The position numbers and the translations under genes are program-made. Shown in pieces: positions 9,309 to 18,293 of a stretch of 64,000 bases of DNA. The stretch is from Mycolicibacterium iranicum (GTDB taxonomy: Bacteria > Actinomycetota > Actinomycetes > Mycobacteriales > Mycobacteriaceae). Location: contig NZ_JACHVU010000009.1 in NCBI RefSeq assembly GCF_014190915.1, positions 62,001-126,000 of the forward strand, written 5' to 3'. The number at the start of each line of letters is the position of its first letter. Positions within the stretch are counted from its first letter, which is position 1. The notes beneath the pieces were generated by a model, which had not been told where the DNA came from, ran no database searches, and was given only the letters and a program-made list of their open reading frames with translations.

Positions 9309-11000
9309 ATGAGCACGGCATTCCTGCCCGAGCAGGGCAATGACCAAGAGCCCGTGACGGGCGACGGACCGGACCATGCGGACGTGACGCGAGGGTTCGT
9401 CCCCTTTCCAGCCGACCGGGCTGCGGAATACCGGCGCGTGGGCTACTGGACGGGCCGTCCCCTGGACTCGATCCTGAGCGACGCAGCAGCGATGTGGCCG
9501 TCGAAGCCGGCGATCGTCGACGCCCAGAACACCTACACCTTCGCCGAACTCGATGCCCTCGCCGATCGAGCAGCCGCCGGACTCGCCGACCTCGGCATCG
9601 CAGCCGGCGATCGGGTCCTGCTGCAATTGCCCAACTCGTGCCAGTTCGCGATCGCCCTGTTCGGCCTGCTGCGGGCCGGGGCGGTCCCGGTGATGTGCCT
9701 GCCTGGACACCGCGCCGCCGAACTCGGTCACTTCGCGCAGGTCAGTGGTGCGGTGGCGCTCATCGTGCCCGACAGCGCAGGCGGGTTCGACTATCGCGCG
9801 ATGGCCGGTGCTCTGCTCGCGGAGCATTCGTCCCTGCGCCACGTCATCGTCGACGGCGACAACGGACCGTTCGTCTCCTGGTCCGCCGTCGCCGGGTTCG
9901 ACGGCCCACCCGTGGACCGAGGGCCCGTCGACACGTCCCTGCCGGCGCTCCTGCTGGTGTCGGGCGGTACCACCGGACTGCCCAAGCTGATCGCGCGCAC
10001 CCACGACGACTACGTGTACAACGCGGTGGCCTGCGCTGCGACCTGCGAGATGACCGCGCAGGACACGTACCTCGTGGCGCTGCCCGCAGGGCACAACTTC
10101 CCGCTGGCGTGCCCCGGCCTGCTGGGCTCGATGACCGTCGGCGCGCCCACGGTGTTCACCGCGGACCCCAGCCCGGAGAACGCGTTCGCCTTGATCGACA
10201 AGTACCGGATCACGGTGACGGGGCTGGTGAACGCACTGGCCAAGCTGTGGGCGCAGGCGTGTGAGTGGGAGCCGGTGCTGCCGACCTCGCTGCGCTTCGT
10301 CCAGGTGGGCGGCTCGCGCATGAGCCCCGACGATGCGCAGTTCATCCTCGACCGGCTGACACCGGGCATGTCGCAGATCTTCGGAATGGCCGAGGGGATG
10401 CTGAACTTCACCCGGCCGGGCGACCCGCGGGACGTCGTGGTGCACACGCAGGGCTGCCCGATGTCACCGCACGACGAGATGCGCGTCGTCGACGAGAACG
10501 GCGTCGAGGTCGCCCCGGGTGAGGAAGGCGAGCTGCTCGTGCGGGGTCCCTACACACTGAACGGGTACTACCGGGCCGAGGACGCGAACGCGCGGTCGTT
10601 CTCGCCCGACGGTTTCTACCGCACCGGAGACCGGGTCCGGATCTTCACCGAGGGGCCGCGGGCCGGGTACGTCGAGGTGGTCGGCCGCATCAAGGACGTC
10701 ATCCACCGCGGCGGTGAGACGGTGTCGGCGACCGATCTCGAGGACCACCTGCACACCCATCCGGCGATCTACGCCGCGGCCGCGGTTGCCCTACCGGACG
10801 AGTACCTCGGCGAGAAGATCTGCGCGGCAGTGGTTTTCCGCGGCAAGCCGATCTCCCTGGCCGAGCTGAACGCGTTCCTCGACGAGCGGGGCGCCTCGAC
10901 GCATGCCCGCCCCGACGTGCTCTCGCCGGTGCCGTCACTGCCGACGACCGCGGTGGGCAAGGTCGACAAGAAGAGGTTGGTCGCTCAACTCTCGCAGTGA
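9309..11000 (+). CDS. mbtA: MbtA, aryl-AMP ligase that loads mycobactin synthesis
   Basis: 563-aa stand-alone adenylation enzyme of the salicyl/2,3-dihydroxybenzoyl-AMP ligase family. It activates the aryl acid with ATP and transfers it to the aryl carrier domain of MbtB. Visible motifs: the ATP loop LVSGGTTGLPK near 218, FGMAEGMLNFTR near 360, YRTGD near 437 and the C-terminal catalytic lysine in VGKVDKK near 553. The start is ATG at 9309 with a weak ribosome site. Because a methylsalicylate-type PKS lies just beyond, the natural substrate may be 6-methylsalicylate rather than salicylate; that is inference and cannot be read from the pocket residues alone. Confidence 0.93.
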   Translation: MSTAFLPEQGNDQEPVTGDGPDHADVTRGFVPFPADRAAEYRRVGYWTGRPLDSILSDAAAMWPSKPAIVDAQNTYTFAELDALADRAAAGLADLGIAAGDRVLLQLPNSCQFAIALFGLLRAGAVPVMCLPGHRAAELGHFAQVSGAVALIVPDSAGGFDYRAMAGALLAEHSSLRHVIVDGDNGPFVSWSAVAGFDGPPVDRGPVDTSLPALLLVSGGTTGLPKLIARTHDDYVYNAVACAATCEMTAQDTYLVALPAGHNFPLACPGLLGSMTVGAPTVFTADPSPENAFALIDKYRITVTGLVNALAKLWAQACEWEPVLPTSLRFVQVGGSRMSPDDAQFILDRLTPGMSQIFGMAEGMLNFTRPGDPRDVVVHTQGCPMSPHDEMRVVDENGVEVAPGEEGELLVRGPYTLNGYYRAEDANARSFSPDGFYRTGDRVRIFTEGPRAGYVEVVGRIKDVIHRGGETVSATDLEDHLHTHPAIYAAAAVALPDEYLGEKICAAVVFRGKPISLAELNAFLDERGASTHARPDVLSPVPSLPTTAVGKVDKKRLVAQLSQ

Positions 11001-11132
11001 CTCTGCGGCGGCGGTGCGCTGCCGCACTATCCGTGACGGTTTCACCTGAACGCTCAGGGGCCGCCACAGCCGAAGCCGCCCCCGCGAGCGAGTGAACTCC
11101 CGAAAGGACAGACGAGCCGACTTGTCGGTGGT

Positions 11133-11148
11133 TCGAACTAGTGTTCGA
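11133..11148. promoter_or_regulatory. Perfect mycobacterial SOS (LexA) box
   Basis: TCGAACTAGTGTTCGA fits the mycobacterial LexA operator TCGAAC-N4-GTTCGA at all 12 specified positions. It ends three bases before the ATG at 11152, so LexA bound here would block transcription of the HNH gene. Its position inside the longer open frame also shows that the upstream start at 11092 is not the real one. Confidence 0.85.
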
Positions 11149-11151
11149 TGC

Positions 11152-12540
11152 ATGGAGTTGGTGTCAGAGGCGGTCGCTGTGATCGGCGAGCAGCTCGCGG
11201 TGTTGGGCAAGGCGTCTGCGGAGCTGTCGCATCGGGAGCTGATCGGGCTGCTGGCCGAGCTGACGACGGTGCTGCGGTCGGTTCCGGCGCTGGAACATCA
11301 GATCCTGGCGCGGCTGCAGGCCGAGACCGAACCCCATCGCCTCGGCGAATCCTCGTGGAAACGGGTACTGACCACCGCGCTGCGCTGCAGCGACCGCGAG
11401 GCCCGGCGCCGCCTGGACCGCGCCGAGACGCTCGGCCCACGCCAAGCGATCACCGGGGAACCCTTGGCGGCGGTGTGGGAAGCCACCGCGGCCGCCCAAG
11501 CCGCCGGGGCCCTCGGTGAAGAGCACGTGACGGTGATCGCAGCGTTTCATGCCGCCCTACCGTCCTGGGTCGATGTCGATACCCGCGCCCAGGCCGATCG
11601 CCAGCTCGCCGAACTCGGCGCAGGTCTGGGACCCGAGGCGTTGCGCGCGGCGGCGCAGCGGTTGGGGGCGATGATCGATCAGGACGGGCCCGAACCCTCC
11701 GAATCCGAGCGGCTGCGCAAGCGCAGCCTCACCGTCGGCCCCCAACAACGCGATGGCTACTCCCGGCTGTCGGGGTGGCTCACCCCCGAAGCACGCGCGA
11801 TGTGGGACGCGATCGCCGCCAAACAAGCCGCCCCCGGCACCTACCGCCCCGACGCTGACGCCTCTGGCCCTGAACCTGGCCATGAGCCTGATGCCCGGAC
11901 CGCGGGCCAGCGCTACCACGATGCGTTCCAGATGCTGTGTCAGTCGGCCCTGGAATCAGGGATGCTGGGCTCCCATAACGGCCTCCCGGTGACGGTGATC
12001 GTGTCCACCACACTGCAAGAGCTGCAGAACGGCGCCGGGGTCGGGGTGACCGGCGGCGGCTCCCTGCTGCCGATGCCCGACCTGATCCGCATGGCCGCCC
12101 GGGCTCATCACTACCTGTACGTCTACGACGGCCACACCGGTCAATCGCTGTACCTGGGCCGAGCCAAACGCCTGGCCAACGCCGCGCAGCGCCTCGTGCT
12201 GCATGCCCGTGATCGGGGCTGCACCCGCCCGGGCTGCACCGCACCGGGCTACTGGAGCCAGGCCCACCACGCCGTCACCGACTGGACCGCCGGCGGGGAA
12301 ACCAACATCGACGACCTCGCCTTCGCCTGCCCGGCCGATCACCGCCTCCCCGACACCACCGGCTGGACCACCGCCAAAAACACCACAAACCAGACCGAAT
12401 GGATCCCCCCACCCGACCTCGACTGGGGCCAACGCCGCACCAACAGCTACCACCACCCCGAGAGATACCTCCTCGCGGACGACGTCTCGGAAGACGGCGT
12501 TTCGGAGGACGACGTTTGGGAAGACGGGGAGGACCCGTGA
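11152..12540 (+). CDS. DUF222/HNH endonuclease, 13E12 repeat family
   Basis: 462-aa protein with an N-terminal helical DUF222 region (about 1-300) and a C-terminal HNH nuclease fold: RDRGCTRPGC, then HHAVTDW, then N and the final histidine of CPADH. The paired cysteines and histidines of the zinc-binding HNH core are all present, so the gene looks intact. The tail is acidic and repetitive (EDGVSEDDVWEDG). This family (REP13E12) is multicopy in mycobacteria, often mobile-looking, and several members are DNA-damage induced. The start is ATG at 11152, just after a perfect SOS box. It separates mbtA from the PKS and has no obvious siderophore role; its target is unknown. Confidence 0.85.
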   Translation: MELVSEAVAVIGEQLAVLGKASAELSHRELIGLLAELTTVLRSVPALEHQILARLQAETEPHRLGESSWKRVLTTALRCSDREARRRLDRAETLGPRQAITGEPLAAVWEATAAAQAAGALGEEHVTVIAAFHAALPSWVDVDTRAQADRQLAELGAGLGPEALRAAAQRLGAMIDQDGPEPSESERLRKRSLTVGPQQRDGYSRLSGWLTPEARAMWDAIAAKQAAPGTYRPDADASGPEPGHEPDARTAGQRYHDAFQMLCQSALESGMLGSHNGLPVTVIVSTTLQELQNGAGVGVTGGGSLLPMPDLIRMAARAHHYLYVYDGHTGQSLYLGRAKRLANAAQRLVLHARDRGCTRPGCTAPGYWSQAHHAVTDWTAGGETNIDDLAFACPADHRLPDTTGWTTAKNTTNQTEWIPPPDLDWGQRRTNSYHHPERYLLADDVSEDGVSEDDVWEDGEDP

Positions 12541-12542
12541 GT

Positions 12543-15500
12543 TCACACCTCGGCTTTCTCCGTGGCGTCCGCTGTGCGAGGAGTGAGCAGTTCGACGATG
12601 CGGTCGGTGACGGCCGCGGCGGTGGGGTGTTCCCACAGCAGAGTGGGCGGCAGCGCGAGGCCCGTCCGCTTCTCCAGAGCGCGTCGCAGCGCGACCGTCA
12701 TGATCGAGTCGACTCCGGTCTCCACCAGCGGCACCCGCGGGTCGACGTCGCCGTGCGAGAGACCGAGTTCGGCCGCGACCGCCTCGGTGACCTGCTGTGC
12801 CACCCAGTCGTCGAGATCCGCGTCGCCGGGCCCCGTCGGAGCGGAGTCAGTGTCGTCACCCGACTCCCCCGACGGCGCGACGTCGGCCAGCATCGGAACG
12901 GCAGCAGCATCCGGAAGAACTGGCAGCACAACGACATTCGGTTCGTCACCGCGCATCGCGGAGTCCAGGGCCCGCATCGCGTCGTCGGCTCCGACCGTAC
13001 CCATGCCCAGCGCTTCGAGCTGAGCGGTGACGAATCCCGACGTCGATCCCATGCCGAGGCCGCGCCACGCCGTCCACGCCACACTGACCGTCCGGTCGCC
13101 GAGACTCCACCGGTGCCGGGCCGTCGCGTCGAGGAACGCGTTCGCACACGCATACGCGCCCTGGCCGGGGAAACCGGCGAGATAGCCGCAGGACGAGAAC
13201 AGCACCATCCAGTCCAGCTGCTCGGGCGGGAACATCTCGTGCAGTGTCAGCGTGCCGGCGACCTTCGGCGCCATCGCGGTGTGCAGGTCGGCGTCCGACG
13301 TGGCGAGCAGCAGCGCACCGGCTTCCACGCCCGCCGCATGCACGACACCGCGCACCGCGGGCATGTCCCGCAGCACCGCCCCGAGCCGGTCGGCGGCATC
13401 CGCCGCGCCGATGTCGATCGCCGCGACGTGCACGGTGACGCCGCGCTCCTCCAGCGCCGAGACGGCGCGGACGACCTCACTGCCCTCGGCCTCAGCCCAT
13501 CGGTCCCGATGCGGCATCCCCGACCGCGACAGCAGCACCAGGCGGCGGGCGCCGAGATCGGCCAGGCGCTGGGCGATCCGCAAGCCCAGCGCGCCGGTGC
13601 CACCGGTCACCAGGTAGGTGCCGCCGGGCGTGCACCTCATCGGCGCCCCGCTCGCGGGCCGGGCGTGCGCCAGCCGCGCGGTCAGCGCCCGGCCTTCACG
13701 GACCACCACGACGCCGTGCCCGGCCAGCGAGGCGAGGGCGCCGACCGGCAGCGCTCCGTCGCCGATGTCCAGGACACCGCCCCACAGCTGTGGGTGTTCC
13801 GCGGCCGCGACGCGTGCCATACCCCACAGCGGGGCATGGGCCATGTTGGCGCCTTCGTGGACCCGCCGCGTCAGCACCCAGAGGCGGGACCGAGAGCCAT
13901 TGTCGTGCAGCAGTTTCAGTGTGCGCAGCACCTGCCCGGCACTCGCCTCGGGCGTGGCGTCGGTTCGGGGCAGCAGGAGTACCACCGACCCCGCGTCGAG
14001 GTCGGCGGGCAGGTGTCCGGCGTCGGCGTACACCTGGTTCGGTACGCCCGAGACATCGAGATCACCGAGCACGGAACGGATGTCGTGGTCGTCGTCGCCG
14101 ACCACCGCGACCGCGGTCGGACGCGCCTCTGCGGCATAGGAGGTCTCGTGCCACGCGACGTGGTGCAGCATGCGCGACAGGTCGTTGCCCGCCGGGTTCT
14201 CCAGTTCTTCGAACGTCATCGCGGTGATCGAGGCCCGCACCGCGCCGGACTCGTCGGCGATGACCACGTCGGTCGCGGTGCCCTCCCGCCGCAGCACATG
14301 GATCAGGGCGATCGCGGGTGGTTCGCCGCACACGTGCACGCGGTCGATCCGGGCCGGCATACGCAGCCGCGCAGGCCCGTCGAAGACCGTGGACGCCGCC
14401 GACGTCGCCGCGTCGAACAGGCCGGCCCACGTCGTCGGTGCGGATCCGTCCGCCTCTGCCGACACCCGGAGCAGCAGTTCGCCGTCGCCGCGGAACATGT
14501 CGAGCACCTGCCAGCCGAAACCCATCGCGGCCACACCCACCCCGGCCAGCGTGTCGACGACGTGCCCGGCCGGAAGCCGTTCGGCGCATCGAGCCCAGAT
14601 GCGTTCGTCCACACCGCCGCCCGACAGCGAGCCGAGTTCACCGCCGAAGTCCTCGTCGGCGGCGACGACGGCGCTGCTGTGGGTGAGCCAGCCGCCGCCC
14701 TGGTCGGTCCCCTGGTCCGCGCCGTCGGTGTCGGCCAGCCTCGACGAGAGGCGCAGCGAGCGGTCCTGCAGGACGACCTGGATGTCCCGGGTCCGTCCCG
14801 GCGGCACCGGGGTGCGCAGCCGAACGTCGGTCAGGCCGCAGCCGGCGGCTTGCAGAAAGGTGTTGAGAAGTACTGCCGCGGGCACGATCTCGGTCTGCTG
14901 GACCGGATGTTCACCCGGGTACGGACGGTTGTCCATGCCGAGTCTGGTCTGCCAGACCCGGGCGGGCACTTCACCCGTCACGTCGACGACGCCGCCGAGA
15001 AGTGTGTGCGACGCCGGATCGTGCAGTGCGCGGGTGCCCGGCGGTGGCGTCGGCGTGCGCCAGAATCTGCGATGCTGCCACTGGGTGCCGGGCAAATCGG
15101 CCGCCCACCGTGTCGAGCCGGTGAAGCCGTGCCGCACCTGCGCCCCATGGCAGTAGAGGCCGGCGACGGCGGCCCCGATCGAGCGTCGCTCCGGCTGGTC
15201 GCGTCTCAGCACGGGAACCACCGCGTGCTCATCGATGCCGAGCGCCAGCAGTGTCTCGACGATCGAGTGCGACACCACCGGGTGCGGCGACACTTCGAGG
15301 AACAGTCGGTGTCCGTCCTCGGCCGCGGCGCGGACGGCTTCGGCGAAGCGCACGCGCCCGCGCAGGTTGACCACCCAGTACCCGGGTCCGCGCAGGGTCT
15401 CCGAGCGGGGGTCGTCCATCGCGGTCGTGTACAGCGGGATCACCGCCGAACCCGGGGCCGGGAGTTCACCGACCAGCCTGGCCAACTCGCCGGTGAGCGC

Positions 15501-17729
15501 GTCCATCGCCGGGCTGTGGAAGGCGACGTCGGTGTTCACGCGGCGCACGGTCATGCCGTCGGCGGTCCACGCTGCCACGACCTCGTCGACCGCGGCGGAC
15601 GTGCCGGAAACCACGGTGGATTCGGTGGACGCGCTGATTGCCGCGACCACGTCCGTGCGTCCGCCGAGGAGCCGATCGGCGTCGTCGAACGGCAGTCGCA
15701 CGAGCGCCATTGCACCGTCACCCATGACGGAGCGGAAACCTCGGGCCCGGTAGCACGCGACCGCCGCGCCGTGGGCCAGGTCGAAGACGCCGGCCACCAC
15801 GCACGCGGCGACCTCGCCGACGGAGTGGCCGATCACGGCTGCGGGTGTCACACCCCGCTGCCTCAGCACCGCGGCCAGTCCGACCTGCATCGCGAAGGTC
15901 AGCGCCTGCACCTGATCGGTACCGCCGAGCTGTTCGGTGGTCATCGCCTCCCGCGCCGAGAAGCCGAGCTCCCGGGCGAAGACGGTGTCGACCTCGTCGA
16001 TCGTCGCCGCGAAGACGGGTTCGGTGGCCAGCAACTCGCGCCCCATCCCCGCCCAGTGCGATCCGTGCCCCGAGAAGACCCACACCGCACCGGATTCCGC
16101 ATGGGGAACGACCGATCCGAAGACCACGCGCGGGTCGCGGACCTGGGCGGCCATCGCGTCCAGCGCATCGACCGTCGCCGCCGGCGCCTGCGCGTCCGTC
16201 AGCCCGTCGGTGACGACGGCGCCCCTGACGGGCTCGTGCGCGCGGCGCGTCCACAGCGTCGCGGCCACGTCGTCGACTTCGAAGTCTCTGTCGCGCAGCG
16301 CGTCTGCCAGCGCACCCGCCTGTGCAGCGAGCCGCGCCTCCGAGCGTGCCGAGAGCGGCAGGAATGTGGCTGCCGCCGAGGGTGTCTCGGCGACCGAGGC
16401 GGCCGGGGGCGACTCGGGGTCGGTGGGCGCCTCTTCGAGCAGAACGTGGGCGATCGTGCCGCCGTAGCCGTAGCTGCAGACCGCTGCCCGGCGCGGCGCG
16501 TCACCGCGCGGCCAGGGCTCGACCTCGGTGGGCACCCGCAGGCCGCTGCGGGCCCAGTCGACGGCGGTGGTCAGCGTGCGCACCCCCGCAGTGGGGGGCA
16601 GCGTCTCGTGATGCAGGGCCAGGGCGGCCTTGATCAGGCCGACCACCCCGGCGCCACCCTCGAGGTGCCCGACGTTGGGTTTCACCGAACCGATCGCGCA
16701 GGGATAGGTCTCGCGGCCCGCGCCGTAGACCTGGGCGAGCGCTCCGACCTCGACGGGATCGCCTGTGGGAGTTCCGGTTCCGTGGGCTTCGAGGTAGTCG
16801 ACGGTGGCCGGGTCGATGTCGGCGGCGCGGCAGGCGAGCCGGAACAGGTCGGCCTGGGCGTCGCCGTTGGGCGACATGATGCCGACGGTCCTGCCGTCCT
16901 GGGCGACGGCTCCGCCGCGCACCACCGCGAGGACACGGTCACCGTCGCGCACGGCGTCGGCTAGGCGCTTGAGCACCACCACGCCCGCGCCCTCGCCACG
17001 CCCGTAGCCGTCGGCACTGTCGTCGAAGGTCTTGCAGCGACCGTCGGGAGCCGTCGCACCCGCCACATCCAGGACCCGGGTCAGTCCCGGGCCGATGAGG
17101 GCGCTGACCCCGCCGGCCAGCGCCAGCGAGGTCTCGCCGTCCCGCAGCAGCTGGCAGGCCTGGTGCACCGCGACCAGCGAGGCTGCGCACGCGGCATCGA
17201 GCGCGACACTCGGTCCGCGCAGGTCGAGCAGATGCGACACCCGGTTCGCCACACCGCACAGCGAGGTGCCGATGCCCGTCCATGCCTCGATGCCGGCGAG
17301 GTCCTCCATCAGCAACTTGCCGTAGTCGTCGGAATTCACGCCCATCAGCACCGCGGTGTCGGTGCCGGCCAGCGAGCGGGGCGAGATACCCGCATGCTCC
17401 AGCGCCTCCCAGGAGACTTCGAGCGCGAGGCGCTGCTGCGGATCCATCAGCTCGGCTTCGCGCGGTGACACCCCGAAGAACTCCGCATCGAAGCCGGGCA
17501 GGTCGTCGAGGAACGTGCCCCACGGCGTGGTCTCGCGCAGCACCGCGGCATTGCGCGGGTCTCGGTGCAGGTAGGGCGCCCACCGTTCCTCGGGCACCTG
17601 CGAGACGGCGCTGCCCCCGGCGAGCAGGAAGGAGAAGAACTGCTCGGGGGTGGTGATGTCCCCCGCAAGCCGGCAGCCGATGCCGACGATGGCGATCGGG
17701 GCCGTGGGGGGGATGCCGTTCAGCTCCAC
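12543..17729 (-). CDS. Iterative type I PKS, probable 6-methylsalicylic acid synthase
   Basis: About 1,728 aa with the order KS-AT-(DH/thioester hydrolase)-KR-ACP, the size and layout of 6-methylsalicylic acid synthases. KS: Cys181 in DAACAAS, His316 in EAHGTGT, His355 in KPNVGHLEGG. AT: GHSVGE (Ser636) and AFHS (His738, malonyl type). DH/TH: HPVQQTEIVPAAVLLNTF, His941, closely resembling fungal MSAS. KR: YLVTGGTGALG. ACP: GVDSIMTV (Ser1675). No C-terminal thioesterase. Stretches such as DDYGKLLMEDLAGIEAW are typical of MSAS. The frame opens at 17801, but an IdeR-like box lies at 17749-17767, so GTG at 17729 is the preferred start. Inferred role: making 6-methylsalicylate for MbtA. Confidence 0.85.
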   Translation of the reverse strand: MELNGIPPTAPIAIVGIGCRLAGDITTPEQFFSFLLAGGSAVSQVPEERWAPYLHRDPRNAAVLRETTPWGTFLDDLPGFDAEFFGVSPREAELMDPQQRLALEVSWEALEHAGISPRSLAGTDTAVLMGVNSDDYGKLLMEDLAGIEAWTGIGTSLCGVANRVSHLLDLRGPSVALDAACAASLVAVHQACQLLRDGETSLALAGGVSALIGPGLTRVLDVAGATAPDGRCKTFDDSADGYGRGEGAGVVVLKRLADAVRDGDRVLAVVRGGAVAQDGRTVGIMSPNGDAQADLFRLACRAADIDPATVDYLEAHGTGTPTGDPVEVGALAQVYGAGRETYPCAIGSVKPNVGHLEGGAGVVGLIKAALALHHETLPPTAGVRTLTTAVDWARSGLRVPTEVEPWPRGDAPRRAAVCSYGYGGTIAHVLLEEAPTDPESPPAASVAETPSAAATFLPLSARSEARLAAQAGALADALRDRDFEVDDVAATLWTRRAHEPVRGAVVTDGLTDAQAPAATVDALDAMAAQVRDPRVVFGSVVPHAESGAVWVFSGHGSHWAGMGRELLATEPVFAATIDEVDTVFARELGFSAREAMTTEQLGGTDQVQALTFAMQVGLAAVLRQRGVTPAAVIGHSVGEVAACVVAGVFDLAHGAAVACYRARGFRSVMGDGAMALVRLPFDDADRLLGGRTDVVAAISASTESTVVSGTSAAVDEVVAAWTADGMTVRRVNTDVAFHSPAMDALTGELARLVGELPAPGSAVIPLYTTAMDDPRSETLRGPGYWVVNLRGRVRFAEAVRAAAEDGHRLFLEVSPHPVVSHSIVETLLALGIDEHAVVPVLRRDQPERRSIGAAVAGLYCHGAQVRHGFTGSTRWAADLPGTQWQHRRFWRTPTPPPGTRALHDPASHTLLGGVVDVTGEVPARVWQTRLGMDNRPYPGEHPVQQTEIVPAAVLLNTFLQAAGCGLTDVRLRTPVPPGRTRDIQVVLQDRSLRLSSRLADTDGADQGTDQGGGWLTHSSAVVAADEDFGGELGSLSGGGVDERIWARCAERLPAGHVVDTLAGVGVAAMGFGWQVLDMFRGDGELLLRVSAEADGSAPTTWAGLFDAATSAASTVFDGPARLRMPARIDRVHVCGEPPAIALIHVLRREGTATDVVIADESGAVRASITAMTFEELENPAGNDLSRMLHHVAWHETSYAAEARPTAVAVVGDDDHDIRSVLGDLDVSGVPNQVYADAGHLPADLDAGSVVLLLPRTDATPEASAGQVLRTLKLLHDNGSRSRLWVLTRRVHEGANMAHAPLWGMARVAAAEHPQLWGGVLDIGDGALPVGALASLAGHGVVVVREGRALTARLAHARPASGAPMRCTPGGTYLVTGGTGALGLRIAQRLADLGARRLVLLSRSGMPHRDRWAEAEGSEVVRAVSALEERGVTVHVAAIDIGAADAADRLGAVLRDMPAVRGVVHAAGVEAGALLLATSDADLHTAMAPKVAGTLTLHEMFPPEQLDWMVLFSSCGYLAGFPGQGAYACANAFLDATARHRWSLGDRTVSVAWTAWRGLGMGSTSGFVTAQLEALGMGTVGADDAMRALDSAMRGDEPNVVVLPVLPDAAAVPMLADVAPSGESGDDTDSAPTGPGDADLDDWVAQQVTEAVAAELGLSHGDVDPRVPLVETGVDSIMTVALRRALEKRTGLALPPTLLWEHPTAAAVTDRIVELLTPRTADATEKAEV

Positions 17730-17748
17730 GTCGGCCGTGCCGATGACG

Positions 17749-17767
17749 TGTGGATAGCCTTCCCTAA
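17749..17767 (-). promoter_or_regulatory. IdeR-like box upstream of the methylsalicylate PKS
   Basis: Read on the minus strand, TTAGGGAAGGCTATCCACA matches 14 of 19 bases of the IdeR consensus, including TTAGG and AGGCTA. It ends 19 bases before the GTG proposed as the PKS start. It would place the PKS in the same iron regulon as the mbt genes. Confidence 0.65.
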
Positions 17768-17861
17768 CCCTGGCTGCGGCATGCCGGACATCCTGGCACA
17801 ACGACTTTGCTCGCAGTGACCTACCCGGCCGGTTCTGTGCGAGCGCCGTGAGCGGTCTCGG

Positions 17862-18245
17862 TCACATCCGCGGCGGCGGCTGCGCCCCCGGGTCCTCGGG
17901 ATCGACCTCGACGGCATACGACGTGATCGTCGTGATCTCCTCGCCGTCGAACTCGTACACCGCGCAACTGGCCACGGCCGTCACCCCGTCCGGGCGCACG
18001 TAGCGGACGACCGTGTCCACGGCGACGACGTCGCCTCCGGCCGCGGTCACGCACCGGTCGAACTCCACCGAGGTCCCCTTCAGGCTCTCCAGGGTGTCCT
18101 GACAGGTGGTGCGCACCGCGTCGGCGCCCTCGAGCACCATGCCCCCGACGATCGTCCACTTCACGTTCCTGGCGAGATGACCCAGCGCGTCGTCGAAGCG
18201 ATGTTCGGAGAACGCGCGGGCCACGGCGCCGGAATCGAATGCCAT
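17862..18245 (-). CDS. NTF2-like (SnoaL-type) small protein
   Basis: 127-aa protein with the cone-shaped NTF2-like fold: an N-terminal helical part (VARAFSEHRFDDALGHLA), a VKWTIVGG strand and alternating strands ending in YEFDGEEITTITSY. The chosen start is ATG at 18245 (MAFDSG); the open frame continues to 18590 but is antisense to the oxidoreductase. It is transcribed toward the PKS with a 130-base gap that holds the IdeR-like box, so they are probably separate units. NTF2-like proteins range from polyketide cyclases and isomerases to ligand binders; no catalytic pair is evident, so the function is unassigned. Confidence 0.72.
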   Translation of the reverse strand: MAFDSGAVARAFSEHRFDDALGHLARNVKWTIVGGMVLEGADAVRTTCQDTLESLKGTSVEFDRCVTAAGGDVVAVDTVVRYVRPDGVTAVASCAVYEFDGEEITTITSYAVEVDPEDPGAQPPPRM

Positions 18246-18293
18246 GGGCACGACCGTAGCGTCCCGGGCGCGCGGCACGGTATGAGTAGACCT

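Noticed and set aside
11001..11132. Hairpin after mbtA (GCGGC...GCCGC) as a terminator
   Set aside because: Short stem with an irregular centre and no T run; common by chance at this GC content.
12399..16964. 1,521-aa open frame antisense to the PKS
   Set aside because: Arginine/glycine/histidine-rich, no domains; a GC-rich shadow of the PKS coding strand.
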